Positions 8,063-17,700 of a DNA stretch of 39,159 bases are shown here, one piece after another. The position numbers and the translations under genes were made by a program. The stretch spans positions 1-39,159 of the forward strand of contig NZ_JAILXP010000017.1 in the NCBI RefSeq assembly GCF_020740895.1, given 5' to 3'. Below the pieces are notes generated by a model that saw nothing but the letters and a program-made list of their open reading frames with translations, did no database searches and was not told the origin of the DNA. The DNA is from Streptomyces sp. UNOB3_S3. GTDB lineage: Bacteria; Actinomycetota; Actinomycetes; Streptomycetales; Streptomycetaceae. Numbering within the stretch: position 1 is the first letter of the stretch; each line of letters opens with the position of its first letter.

Positions 8063-8890
8063 TCAGCGGCGCCCCTCCCGAGGGGGGCGCCGCTCCGGCA
8101 TGCGCGGGGCCAGCCCGTCGAGCAGCCGGGCCAGCCCGAACTCGAGCACCGCGTCGAGGCCCAGACCGATGCCGAGGAACCGTTCGTCGACCGCCTCCTC
8201 CAGGTCGACGGCGATACCGCGGACGAAGGCGGCGAGCGTGACGGCCGTACGCAGCGACTCGGCCGCGCCGAGCCCCCGTTCCACGGCGGGGGCGACGGTC
8301 CACTCCAGCAGCCCCAGCGCGTTCGGGGACAGCAACAGCCCGGTGGTGGACACCGACTTCGCGAGCCACGGGTGACGGCGGTAGAGCGCCCACTGCACGC
8401 GGGCCGACACCTCCAGCCGCGCCCGCCAGCCGTCCGGCGCGTACGCCGGTACCCGGGCCTCGCCGAAGACGGTGTCCGCCATCAGCGTGACCAGCTCGTC
8501 CTTGCCGGGAACATGGCGGTACAACACCATGGTGCCGACGCCGAGTTCGGCGGCGACGGCGCGCATGGAGAGGGCGCCGGTGCCGCCCGCGTCGGCGACG
8601 GCGATCGCCACGCGTACGACGCGGTTCCGGGTGAGCGCCGGGGCCGGCTCCCGGTGCCGGCCCCGGCGGGGCGGGGCCGGCACCACGACGGTGCCGACGC
8701 CCGGCACCGCTCGCACCAGGCCCTCCTGCCGTAACACGGCGAGGGCCTTGGTGGCGGTGGCCAGGGCCACCCCCCACTCCTCGGTGATCCCACGGGTGGA
8801 CGGGACCCGCTCGCCCGCGCGGAGTTCGCCGGAGGCGATGCGGGCGCGGAGTTCCGCGGCGACGCGGAGATATGGGGGTACGGCGCCCAT
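8063..8890 (-). CDS. GntR-TetR double-HTH regulator, TTA codon
   Basis: A 275-residue regulator with two DNA-binding domains. Residues about 5-72 form a GntR winged helix (YLRVAAELRARIASGEL, VPSTRGITEEWGVALATATK). Residues about 85-135 form a TetR helix-turn-helix (GALSMRAVAAELGVGTMVLY). A TetR_C-like C-terminal domain follows. This architecture recurs in actinobacteria, so it is not an assembly artefact. Codon 53 (8734-8732) is TTA, which needs the bldA tRNA, so translation is probably growth-stage dependent. It converges on the MFS gene with 13 nt between stops. Its target is unknown; the neighbouring exporter/P450 block is one candidate. Confidence 0.88.
   Translation of the reverse strand: MGAVPPYLRVAAELRARIASGELRAGERVPSTRGITEEWGVALATATKALAVLRQEGLVRAVPGVGTVVVPAPPRRGRHREPAPALTRNRVVRVAIAVADAGGTGALSMRAVAAELGVGTMVLYRHVPGKDELVTLMADTVFGEARVPAYAPDGWRARLEVSARVQWALYRRHPWLAKSVSTTGLLLSPNALGLLEWTVAPAVERGLGAAESLRTAVTLAAFVRGIAVDLEEAVDERFLGIGLGLDAVLEFGLARLLDGLAPRMPERRPPREGRR
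8065..8094. terminator. bidirectional hairpin between MFS and GntR-TetR genes
   Basis: Perfect 11-nt arms AGCGGCGCCCC (8065-8075) and GGGGCGCCGCT (8084-8094) sit 15 nt past the MFS stop, inside the last codons of the convergent regulator. The hairpin probably ends the exporter transcript and may also mark the end of the regulator transcript. Confidence 0.6.
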
Positions 8891-8902
8891 AGGGCGAGGT
8901 TA

Positions 8903-8981
8903 GCTTTCGGCTCGCCGCCGGTGGGGGTTTTCCCACGCGGGGTTCCGCCGGCTTTCGGATGCCCGCCGGTGGGGGTTTCCC
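8903..8981. repeat. 48-bp-spaced imperfect direct repeat
   Basis: Two units of about 31-32 bp, 8903-8934 and 8951-8981, share GCTTTCGG followed by a CGCCGGTGGGGGTTT core. They lie in the 185-nt gap between the GntR-TetR start and the serA 3' end. The core also resembles 28571-28590 in the rmdB-gatC gap, suggesting a dispersed Streptomyces intergenic repeat. Confidence 0.55.
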
Positions 8982-9006
8982 GCGCCTGGCGGCGCGGGGT
9001 GGGTGG

Positions 9007-9069
9007 TGCGGCCCGGTGGTCCGGTTTGTGCCCACCCGTTCCGCCCTGCGGAACGCCTGCCCACAAACC
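9007..9069. repeat. dispersed hairpin repeat, copy 1
   Basis: A 31-nt block at 9007-9037 recurs at 39123-39153 with one mismatch. It enters a hairpin at 9023-9069: outer arms GGTTTGTG/CACAAACC, a 6x6 internal loop, inner arms CGTTCCGC/GCGGAACG, and a 3-nt loop CCT. It ends 7 nt before the serA stop on the minus strand and could serve as the serA terminator. From memory, similar elements recur in other Streptomyces intergenic regions. Confidence 0.75.
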
Positions 9070-9075
9070 CGCGGG

Positions 9076-10683
9076 TCAGGCCGTCAGGTCCACCGCCCGG
9101 CCCGAGGCCGCGCCGATCTCCTGGGCGATCTCCGCGAGCACAGAGGCCGGCACCGACTCGTCGACCGTCAGGGCGACCAGCGCCTCCCCGCCCTCCGTCG
9201 CCCGCGACACCTGCATCCCCGCGATGTTGATCCCCGCCTCACCGAGGATCCGCCCCAACGTGCCCACGACACCCGGCCGGTCGACGTACCGCAGGAACGC
9301 CATGTGGTCGGCGAGCGTCAGATCCACATCGTGCTCACCCACGGCCACGATCTTCTGGAGGTTCTTCGGCCCGGCCAGCGTGCCGGAGATCGACACCTCG
9401 CCACCCCCCGCGAGCGTGCCGCGCACGGTGACCACGTTCCGGTGGTCCGGCGACTCCGAGCCCGTCGTCAGCCGCACCTCGACACCCCGCTCCTGCGCGA
9501 ACAGCGGCGCGTTGACGTACGAGACGGTCTCGTCGACGACGTCCTCGAACACGCCCTTGAGCGCGGACAGTTCGAGCACCTTCACATCGTGCTGGGTGAT
9601 CTCCCCGTACACCTCGACGTCGAGCCGCACCGCGACCTCGCCCGCCAGCGCGGTGAAGATCCGGCCGAGCTTCTCGGCCAGCGGCAGCGCCGGCTTGACG
9701 TCCTCGGCGATCACACCACCCTGCACATTGACGGCGTCCGGCACCAGCTCACCCGCCAGAGCCAGCCGCACCGACTTGGCGACGGCGATGCCGGCCTTCT
9801 CCTGGGCCTCGCCCGTGGAGGCGCCCAGGTGCGGCGTGGCCACGACGCTGTCGAACTCGAAGAGCGGCGAGTCGGTGCACGGCTCGGACGCGTACACGTC
9901 CAGGCCCGCGCCCGCGACCCGCCCCTCCTTCAGCGCGGCGGCCAGCGCCACCTCGTCCACGATGCCGCCGCGCGCGGCGTTGACGATCCGCACCGACGGC
10001 TTGACCTTGCGCAGCGCCTCGTCGCCGATGAGCCCCAGCGTCTCGGGCGTCTTGGGGAGGTGGACGGTGATGAAGTCGGAGACCTTGAGCAGCTCGTCCA
10101 GCGACAGCAGCTTGACGCCCATCTGGGCGGCGCGCGCGGGCTGTACGTACGGGTCGTAGGCGACGACCTTCATGCCGAAGGCGGACATCCGCTGCGCGAC
10201 GAGCACACCGATGCGGCCCAGCCCCACCACGCCCAGCGTCTTCTCGGAGAGCTCGACGCCGGTGTACTTCGACCGCTTCCACTCGCCGTTCTTCAGCGCG
10301 GCGTTGGCCTGCGGGATGTTGCGGGCGGTGGCGACGAGCAGACCGCAGGCGAGCTCGGCGGCGGTGACGATGTTGGAGGTCGGCGCGTTGACGACCATCA
10401 CACCGGCCTTGGTGGCGGCGGAGACGTCGACGTTGTCCAGGCCGACGCCGGCGCGCGCGATGACCCGCAGCCGCTTCGCCGCGGCGATGGCCTCGGCGTC
10501 GAGCCGGGTGGCGGAGCGCACCAGGACGGCGTCCACGTCGGCGAGGGCGGGCAGCAGCTGCGCGCGGTCGGCGCCGTCGCAGTGCCGGATCTCGAAGTCC
10601 GGCCCGAGGGCGTCGACGGTGGCGGGAGAGAGCTCTTCGGCGATGAGTACGACGGGCTTGTGTGCCGGGATACGAGTGCTCAC
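9076..10683 (-). CDS. serA: D-3-phosphoglycerate dehydrogenase
   Basis: It oxidises 3-phosphoglycerate with NAD+, the first step of serine synthesis, in the cytosol. The 535-residue length fits type I enzymes: substrate/nucleotide-binding domains (residues about 8-310, with NAD-binding GVVGLGRIGVLVA and catalytic-loop LGAST), an intervening ASB domain, and a C-terminal ACT domain (YVDRPGVVGTLGRILGEAG) for serine feedback. The start is GTG at 10683 with GAGG 11 nt upstream. It lies 275 nt after ilvC on the same strand with a strong terminator between, so it is probably transcribed separately. The 10684-10912 stretch should contain its promoter, but I see no convincing -35/-10 pair. Confidence 0.96.
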   Translation of the reverse strand: MSTRIPAHKPVVLIAEELSPATVDALGPDFEIRHCDGADRAQLLPALADVDAVLVRSATRLDAEAIAAAKRLRVIARAGVGLDNVDVSAATKAGVMVVNAPTSNIVTAAELACGLLVATARNIPQANAALKNGEWKRSKYTGVELSEKTLGVVGLGRIGVLVAQRMSAFGMKVVAYDPYVQPARAAQMGVKLLSLDELLKVSDFITVHLPKTPETLGLIGDEALRKVKPSVRIVNAARGGIVDEVALAAALKEGRVAGAGLDVYASEPCTDSPLFEFDSVVATPHLGASTGEAQEKAGIAVAKSVRLALAGELVPDAVNVQGGVIAEDVKPALPLAEKLGRIFTALAGEVAVRLDVEVYGEITQHDVKVLELSALKGVFEDVVDETVSYVNAPLFAQERGVEVRLTTGSESPDHRNVVTVRGTLAGGGEVSISGTLAGPKNLQKIVAVGEHDVDLTLADHMAFLRYVDRPGVVGTLGRILGEAGINIAGMQVSRATEGGEALVALTVDESVPASVLAEIAQEIGAASGRAVDLTA

Positions 10684-10912
10684 GTGGTCTCAGTCCTCAC
10701 TAGTCCTTCGCGGACGGCCGTCCCGACGGCCGAAGGCGGTGAAGGGGGCAGCCGCGTGGAAGACGCACGACGCTGTGAGCCTGACGCGTTGTGCTCCGCA
10801 GTGTATCGGTGAGGAGGACCCCGCCTCGCTCCGTTGCGTAAACGTCACTCGTTGCCGCTGTACGCGATGGACAAAGCCGGGGACGAAGCGGGAACACAGC
10901 GGGGGACAAAGC

Positions 10913-10951
10913 GGGCGGTGCCGGGCCGGGGTTCCCGGCCCGGCACCGCCC
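10913..10951 (-). terminator. terminator after ilvC
   Basis: A perfect 18-nt inverted repeat (10913-10930 and 10934-10951) with a 3-nt loop lies 7 nt past the ilvC stop. No U-tract is present. Stem strength and position make it the end of the ilvBNC transcript, isolating serA. Confidence 0.8.
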
Positions 10952-10958
10952 GGAAGGA

Positions 10959-12082
<1,124 letters not shown>

Positions 12083-12091
<9 letters not shown>

Positions 12092-12607
12092 GCGGTCGAG
12101 GGCGCGCAGGCTGCGGTCCGTGATGGACCGCGCGCCACGCCCTATCGCGATGGTCCCGGACTGGACCAGCTCCTTGATGCCGAAGGGCTCCAGCATCTTG
12201 AGCATCGCGCCGAGCTTGTCGCTGCCGCCGGTGGCCTCGATGGTGACGGCCTCCGGGGAGACGTCGACGGTCTTGGCGCGGAACAGCTGGACGATCTCGA
12301 CGATCTGGGAGCGGGTCTCGTTGTCCGCGCGGACCTTCACCAGGACGAGTTCGCGCTGGATGGCGGCGCTGTCCTCCAGCTCCACGATCTTCAGCACGTT
12401 GACGAGCTTGTTGAGCTGCTTGGTGACCTGTTCCAGGGGCAGCGACTCGACGTTGACGACGATGGTGATGCGGGAGATGTCGGGGTGCTCGGTCACGCCG
12501 ACGGCGAGGGAGTCGATGTTGAAACCGCGGCGGGAGAACAGCGCGGCGACTCTGGCGAGGATGCCGGGGGTGTTCTCCACCAGGACGGAGAGCGTGTGCT
12601 TGGTCAT
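12083..12607 (-). CDS. ilvN: acetolactate synthase small (regulatory) subunit
   Basis: The small subunit activates the IlvB catalytic subunit and confers valine feedback. The 174-residue length is normal. The N-terminal ACT domain is clear (TLSVLVENTPGILARVAALF, about 4-23, then RRGFNIDSLAVG), followed by ITIVVN and the C-terminal domain (ELVLVKVRADNETRSQI onward). ATG at 12607 lies 59 nt after the ilvB stop, in the same transcript. Confidence 0.97.
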
Positions 12608-12643
12608 GGGGTCGGCCTCGTGAGCCTCTCGTCTCGTGGGGCG

Positions 12644-12675
12644 GTGGCGGTCGGTCGTCGTGGCGGTCAGTCGTC
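12644..12675. repeat. 16-bp tandem duplication over ilvB stop
   Basis: Units 12644-12659 and 12660-12675 (GTGGCGGTC-G/A-GTCGTC) are adjacent and match at 15 of 16 positions. The ilvB stop (12669-12667, read TGA on the minus strand) lies in the second unit; in the first unit the matching triplet is CGA. Confidence 0.8.
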
Positions 12676-14556
12676 GTCGATGCCGTCGAAGTCCGGGCGG
12701 ACGCCGCGCGCGGCGAGGATCTCGTCGTTGGAGGTGCCGGCGGCGACCATCGGCCAGACCATGGCGTCCTGGTGGACGATGAAGTCGACGACGACGGGAC
12801 GGTCGTTGATGGCGTTGGCCTCGGCGATGACCTTGTCCAGGTCGGCGGGGTCCTCACAGCGCAGGCCCACGCAGCCCATCGCCTCGGCGAGCTTGACGAA
12901 GTCCGGCACCCGGGTCCCGGCACACGGCTCCGTGGCGGAGCCCTCGGCGGTGCCGCCGTTGGACACCGCGGGGCCGGTGTGGAGCACGGTGTTGGAATAC
13001 CGCTGGTTGTAGAAGAGGGTCTGCCACTGGCGGACCATGCCCAGCGCGCCGTTGTTGATGATGGCGACCTTGATGGGGATGTCGTTGAGCGCGCAGGTGA
13101 CCAGCTCCTGGTTGGTCATCTGGAAGCAGCCGTCCCCGTCGACGGCCCAGACCGTGCGGTCCGGGGCGCCGGCCTTGGCGCCCATCGCGGCGGGCACCGC
13201 GTAGCCCATCGTGCCCGCGCCGCCGGAGTTGAGCCAGGTGCGGGGCTGTTCGTAGTGGATGAAGTGGGCGGCCCACATCTGGTGCTGGCCGACGCCCGCC
13301 GTGAAGATGGTGTCCTTCGGGGCGAGCTCGCCGATGCGCTGGATGACCTGCTGGGGGGCGAGGCTGCCGTCGCCGGGCTGCTCGTAGCCCAGCGGGTAGG
13401 TGTCGCGCCAGCGGTTGAGGTCGGTCCACCAGTCGGCGTAGTCGCACGCGTGGCCGTCGGCCTGCTCCGCCTGGACGGCCACGATCAGATCGGCCAGCAC
13501 CTCCCGGGCGTCGCCGACGATGGGCACGTCCGCGGTGCGGTTCTTGCCGATCTCGGCCGGGTCGATATCGGCGTGGACGATCTTCGCGTGGGGTGCGAAG
13601 GAGTCCAGCTTGCCGGTGACCCGGTCGTCGAAGCGCGCGCCGAGCGCGACGATCAGGTCCGCCTTCTGGAGGGCGGTGACGGCGGCGACCGAGCCGTGCA
13701 TACCGGGCATGCCCAGGTGCTGCGGGTGGCTGTCGGGGAAGGCGCCCAGCGCCATCAGCGTCGTGGTCACGGGGGCGCCGGTCAGCTCGGCGAAGACCTT
13801 CAGCTCGGCCGTGGCCTCGGCCTTGAGCACGCCGCCGCCGACGTAGAGGACGGGGCGCCGCGCCTGGGTGATCAGCTTGGCGGCCTCGCGGATCTGCTTG
13901 GCGTGCGGCTTGGTGACGGGCCGGTAGCCGGGCAGGTCGGTGTGGGGGGGCCAGGAGAAGACCGTCCGGGCCTGGAGGGCGTCCTTGGCGATGTCGACGA
14001 GCACCGGTCCGGGGCGGCCGGTGGAGGCGACGTGGAACGCCTCGGCGATGGTCCGCGGGATCTCGGCCGGGTCGGTCACCAGCCAGTTGTGCTTGGTGAT
14101 CGGCATGGTGATGCCGCAGATGTCCGCCTCCTGGAAGGCGTCCGTGCCGATGGACTTGGAGGTGACCTGGCCGGTGATGGCCACCAGCGGCACCGAGTCC
14201 ATATGGGCGTCGGCGATCGGGGTCACGAGGTTGGTGGCCCCCGGACCCGAGGTCGCCATGCACACCCCGACCTTCCCGGTGGCCTGGGCGTAGCCCGTGG
14301 CGGCGTGGCCGGCGCCCTGCTCGTGACGGACGAGGACGTGGCGGACCTTCGAGGAGTCCATCATCGGGTCGTACGCCGGCAGGATCGCGCCGCCCGGGAT
14401 GCCGAAGACGATCTCGGCGCCCACCTCCTCCAGCGACCGGATGAGGGACTGCGCGCCCGTGACGTGCTCGACGGTGGCGGGCTGCTGTGCCGCGCCGCTG
14501 CGGGGCCGCGGCTGCGGATGATGGTGGGCCCCGTTGGCCTGCTCTGTCATCGACAT
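12667..14556 (-). CDS. ilvB: acetolactate synthase large (catalytic) subunit
   Basis: A ThDP- and FAD-dependent enzyme that condenses pyruvate with pyruvate or 2-oxobutyrate, the committed step of branched-chain amino acid synthesis. The 629-residue protein shows the N-terminal ThDP domain with catalytic Glu ([19 protein letters not shown] region), a central FAD domain, and the C-terminal ThDP/Mg motif [19 protein letters not shown] ending near IINN. A variable tail of about 35 residues precedes the conserved start. Two close ATGs exist (14556 and 14550); the first is taken. The gene heads ilvB-ilvN-ilvC and is preceded by a leader peptide and attenuator, so its transcription is likely set by charged branched-chain tRNA levels. 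Confidence 0.96.
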   Translation of the reverse strand: MSMTEQANGAHHHPQPRPRSGAAQQPATVEHVTGAQSLIRSLEEVGAEIVFGIPGGAILPAYDPMMDSSKVRHVLVRHEQGAGHAATGYAQATGKVGVCMATSGPGATNLVTPIADAHMDSVPLVAITGQVTSKSIGTDAFQEADICGITMPITKHNWLVTDPAEIPRTIAEAFHVASTGRPGPVLVDIAKDALQARTVFSWPPHTDLPGYRPVTKPHAKQIREAAKLITQARRPVLYVGGGVLKAEATAELKVFAELTGAPVTTTLMALGAFPDSHPQHLGMPGMHGSVAAVTALQKADLIVALGARFDDRVTGKLDSFAPHAKIVHADIDPAEIGKNRTADVPIVGDAREVLADLIVAVQAEQADGHACDYADWWTDLNRWRDTYPLGYEQPGDGSLAPQQVIQRIGELAPKDTIFTAGVGQHQMWAAHFIHYEQPRTWLNSGGAGTMGYAVPAAMGAKAGAPDRTVWAVDGDGCFQMTNQELVTCALNDIPIKVAIINNGALGMVRQWQTLFYNQRYSNTVLHTGPAVSNGGTAEGSATEPCAGTRVPDFVKLAEAMGCVGLRCEDPADLDKVIAEANAINDRPVVVDFIVHQDAMVWPMVAAGTSNDEILAARGVRPDFDGIDDD

Positions 14557-14610
14557 TCTCTTCTCGAAGGCTTTGGTTCGACGGTTTCGACGGATGACCG
14601 GGTGATTCGG

Positions 14611-14649
14611 AAAACAAAAAACCCCTCGTGCCGTGAGGCAAGCGAGGGG
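14611..14649 (-). terminator. ilvB attenuator (intrinsic terminator)
   Basis: Minus-strand RNA folds as CCCCUCG (14649-14643), a two-base bulge, UGCC, loop UCAC, GGCA, CGAGGGG (14628-14622), followed by UUUUUUGUUUU (14621-14611). It is a textbook intrinsic terminator placed between the leader peptide and ilvB. The upstream CAUGAGGC stretch near 14674-14681 could pair with GCCUCA of this stem as an antiterminator; that alternative fold is inferred. Confidence 0.85.
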
Positions 14650-14691
14650 AGCGCGCCGGGGTGGTCAGCAGGGCCTCATGGGCGGCCTGCT

Positions 14692-14733
14692 TCAGCCGAC
14701 GCGCTGTCCAAGTACGAGAATTCGGGTGCGCAT
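14692..14733 (-). CDS. ilvB leader peptide (MRTRILVLGQRVG)
   Basis: A 13-codon open frame on the minus strand, ATG at 14733 and TGA ending at 14692, with GGAGGG (14747-14742) 8 nt upstream. It encodes consecutive Ile-Leu-Val-Leu and later Val, the three amino acids made by the ilv pathway, and is followed by an intrinsic terminator before ilvB. Ribosome stalling when these tRNAs are uncharged would favour read-through. Similar leaders have been predicted upstream of ilvB in actinobacteria, so this is a known class seen directly here. Confidence 0.88.
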   Translation of the reverse strand: MRTRILVLGQRVG

Positions 14734-14766
14734 GGGATCGACCCTCCCTCTGGTGCACCTGAGGTG

Positions 14767-17700
14767 TCAAGTGGGTGGGACGGGCGTCTCATTATTTGAG
14801 CGCAATGGAGCATGGGCGAGGGCTCCCGCGCCACCCGCCACTCCGGAGCGTACGGGCAGGGCGCCCCCGACGAGCACCTGGATTCCGCCGTCCGTGGGAT
14901 CACCCGGAAGGGTGGCGGGCAGGGTGTCGGGGGCCAGGTCCGGCAGGGGGTACGGGCCCCGGTCGAGGGCGTGCCGCAGCCGGTGCTCGTCGAGCGCGCC
15001 GGCGAAGGCCATGCCCTGGCCGTGGGTGCAGCCCATGGCGAGCAGGACGCGGGCCTGCTCCAGGTCGTCCACGCCGTCGGCGACGGACTGCATGCCGAGG
15101 TCCCCGGCGATGCGGAGCAGCCCGGCGGTGATCTTGTGGAGGCGGGCGGATTCGGCCACTCCGTCGACGAGGCCGCGATCGAGCTTGAGGACGTCGATGG
15201 GGAGGCGGCGCAGGGCGCTCATGGCGGCGTAGCCGGTGCCGAAGCCGTCGAGCGCGATGCGGACGCCGAAGCGGCGCAGGGAGACCAGCCGGCGCTCCAG
15301 CTCGTCGAGGGGGACGCGTGGATCGCTGCCGGAGAGCTCCAGTACCAGCGATCCGGAGGGCAGCCCATGGCGGAGGATGAGGGCCTCGACGTTCTTGGGG
15401 GGCAGCGACTTGTCCAGCAGCCGGGCGGCGGACATCCGGACGTGCACGGGGACGGCGTGGCCCGCGAGGCGGCGCCGGCCGGCCTGCTCTGCGGCCCGCT
15501 CCAGCGTCCAGCGGCCGAGCTCGGCGGTGCGGGCGCTCTCGTCGACCCGGTCCATTTCGGCCACGCGGAGGAACTCGTCCGGGGTGAAGAGGATGCCCTG
15601 GGCGGAGCGCCAGCGGGCCTGGGCGCCGACGGCGGTGATCCGGCCGGTGGCCAGCTCGACGACCGGCTGGTGGAGGAGGGCGAACTCGCCGTCGTGGAGC
15701 GCGGTGCGCAGCCGGCTGGCGAGCTCGGTGCGGCGCACCACGTCGGCCTGCATCTGGGGGGCGTAGAGCTCGACGCGGCCCTTTCCGGCCTGCTTCGCCC
15801 GGTACATGGCGAGGTCGGCGTTGCGCATGAGGGTGCCGGGGGTGATGTCGGGCTCGGCGAAGGCGACGCCGATGCTGGCGGCGACGCGCACTTCGGTGCC
15901 GCCCTCGACCAGATAGGGCTGGGAGAGGGTGAGCCGCAGCCGGTCGGCGACCTCCAGGATGCGGTACTCGCGGGCGGCGGGGTCGCGGGTGCCGTCGCCG
16001 ATGATGAGGGCCGCGAACTCGTCGCCGCCGAAGCGGGCGGTGGAGTCCCCGGCGCGCACCGAGTCCTGGAGCCGGCGGGCGGCCTGGATCAGCAGTTCGT
16101 CGCCCGCCTGGTGGCCGACGGTGTCGTTGACGGCCTTGAAGCCGTCGAGGTCGATGAAGAGCACGGCGGTGCCGGCGTCGGTGACTCTCCGGCCGGCGAG
16201 CGCCTGCTGGACGCGCTTGGTGAACAGGGCGCGGTTGGGCAGGTCGGTGAGCGGGTCGTGTTCGGCGGTGTGCTGCAACTGGGCCTGGAGCCGGACCCGT
16301 TCGGTGACGTCGCGGCTGTTGAAGATCAGGCCGCCGTGGTGGCGGTTGACGGTGGACTCGACGTTGAGCCAGTCGCCGCTGCCGGAGCGGAAGCGGCACT
16401 CGATGCGGGTGGTGGGCTCCTCGGCGGGCGGCGCGGCCAGGAAACGGCGCACCTCGTGGACGACGCGGCCCAGGTCCTCGGGGTGGATGAGCGAGGCCAG
16501 CTCGGAGCCGACGAGCTCCTCCGCGTCGCGCCCGTAGACCCCGGCGGCGGCCGGGCTGACGTAGCGCAGTATCCCGGTGGGCGCGGCGATCATGATGACG
16601 TCGCTGGAGCCCTGCACCAGGGAGCGGAAGTGGTTCTCCTTCTGCGCCAGTTCCTGGGTGAGGGAGATGTTGTCGAGCAGCATGATGCCCTGGCGTACGA
16701 CGAGCGCCAGGACGACCGTGCAGCCCGTGAAGAGGACGACGCGGTCGACGTGGTGGCCATCGAGGACGTTGTAGAGGATGCCCAGGGTGCAGACGGCGGC
16801 CGCGAGGTACGGGGTGAGGGCGGCGAGGGAGCCGGCGATGGGCCGGCCGGCGGGTGGGGCCGGCGGGCGGCCGGGGCGGGCGCCGCTCTCGCGCTCCTCC
16901 CGGGCGACCCAGGGCGCGTAAGCCATCAGCATGTAGCCCGCGAACCAGCCGGCGTCGAGGATCTGCCCGGAGCGGTAGTTGGCCTGGAGCAGCGGCGAGG
17001 TGAACAGGGCGTCGCACAGGACGGTCAGGGCGAGGGCCGCGATGGCGGTGTTGATGGCGGAGCGGTTGGCCGAGGAGCGCTTGAAGTGGAGCGCCAGCAC
17101 CATGGACACCAGGACGATGTCCAGCAGCGGATAGGCGAGCGAGAGCGCGGCGTGGGCGACGGTCTCGCCCGCGAAGTGCGCGGTGTGCGCGAGGGCCAGG
17201 CTCCAGGAGAGGGTCAGCAGCGAGCCGCCGATCAGCCAGGAGTCCAGCCCGAGACAGACCCAGCCGGCCCGGGTGACCGGACGGCGGGCGAGCACCAGCA
17301 GGCCGATGATGGCGGGCGGCGCGAAGAGCAGGAAGCAGAAGTCGGCCGGGGACGGGCTCGGCACCTGCCGGCCGAGCACCACCTCGTACCAGCCCCAGAC
17401 GAAGTTGCCGAAGCCCGCCATGGCGGACGAGGCGGCGAACAGCAGCCAGGCGGGGCGGAACCGGGTGCTGCGGGTCCGCCCGTACCAGAAGCAGGAGGTC
17501 GCGGCGAGGCCGGCGGCGCCGCTCAGCCCGAAGTCGCCCATGGTGGCGGCGAGCTCGGGCGATCCCCAGCCGAGGGCCGCGCCCGTCGCGTAGCCCCCGC
17601 AGACGATGGCGAGGAGGAGCTGCGGGAGCACGCCCGGCCCCCCGGCGGGGGCGGGCCGGCGCGGGAGCGCCGCTCCGGGGGCGCTCACCGCGCCGCCGCC

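Noticed and set aside
10684..10912. A riboswitch or leader peptide upstream of serA
   Set aside because: I found no short frame with a ribosome-binding site rich in Ser or Gly and no terminator between here and the serA start.
14765..14770. TTGACA as the -35 of the ilvB promoter
   Set aside because: The region 16-18 nt downstream is the leader-peptide ribosome-binding site, with no -10-like sequence.
16919..16921. A TTA codon in cdgC
   Set aside because: In the reading frame the bases fall as GCT TAC, so no TTA codon is present.
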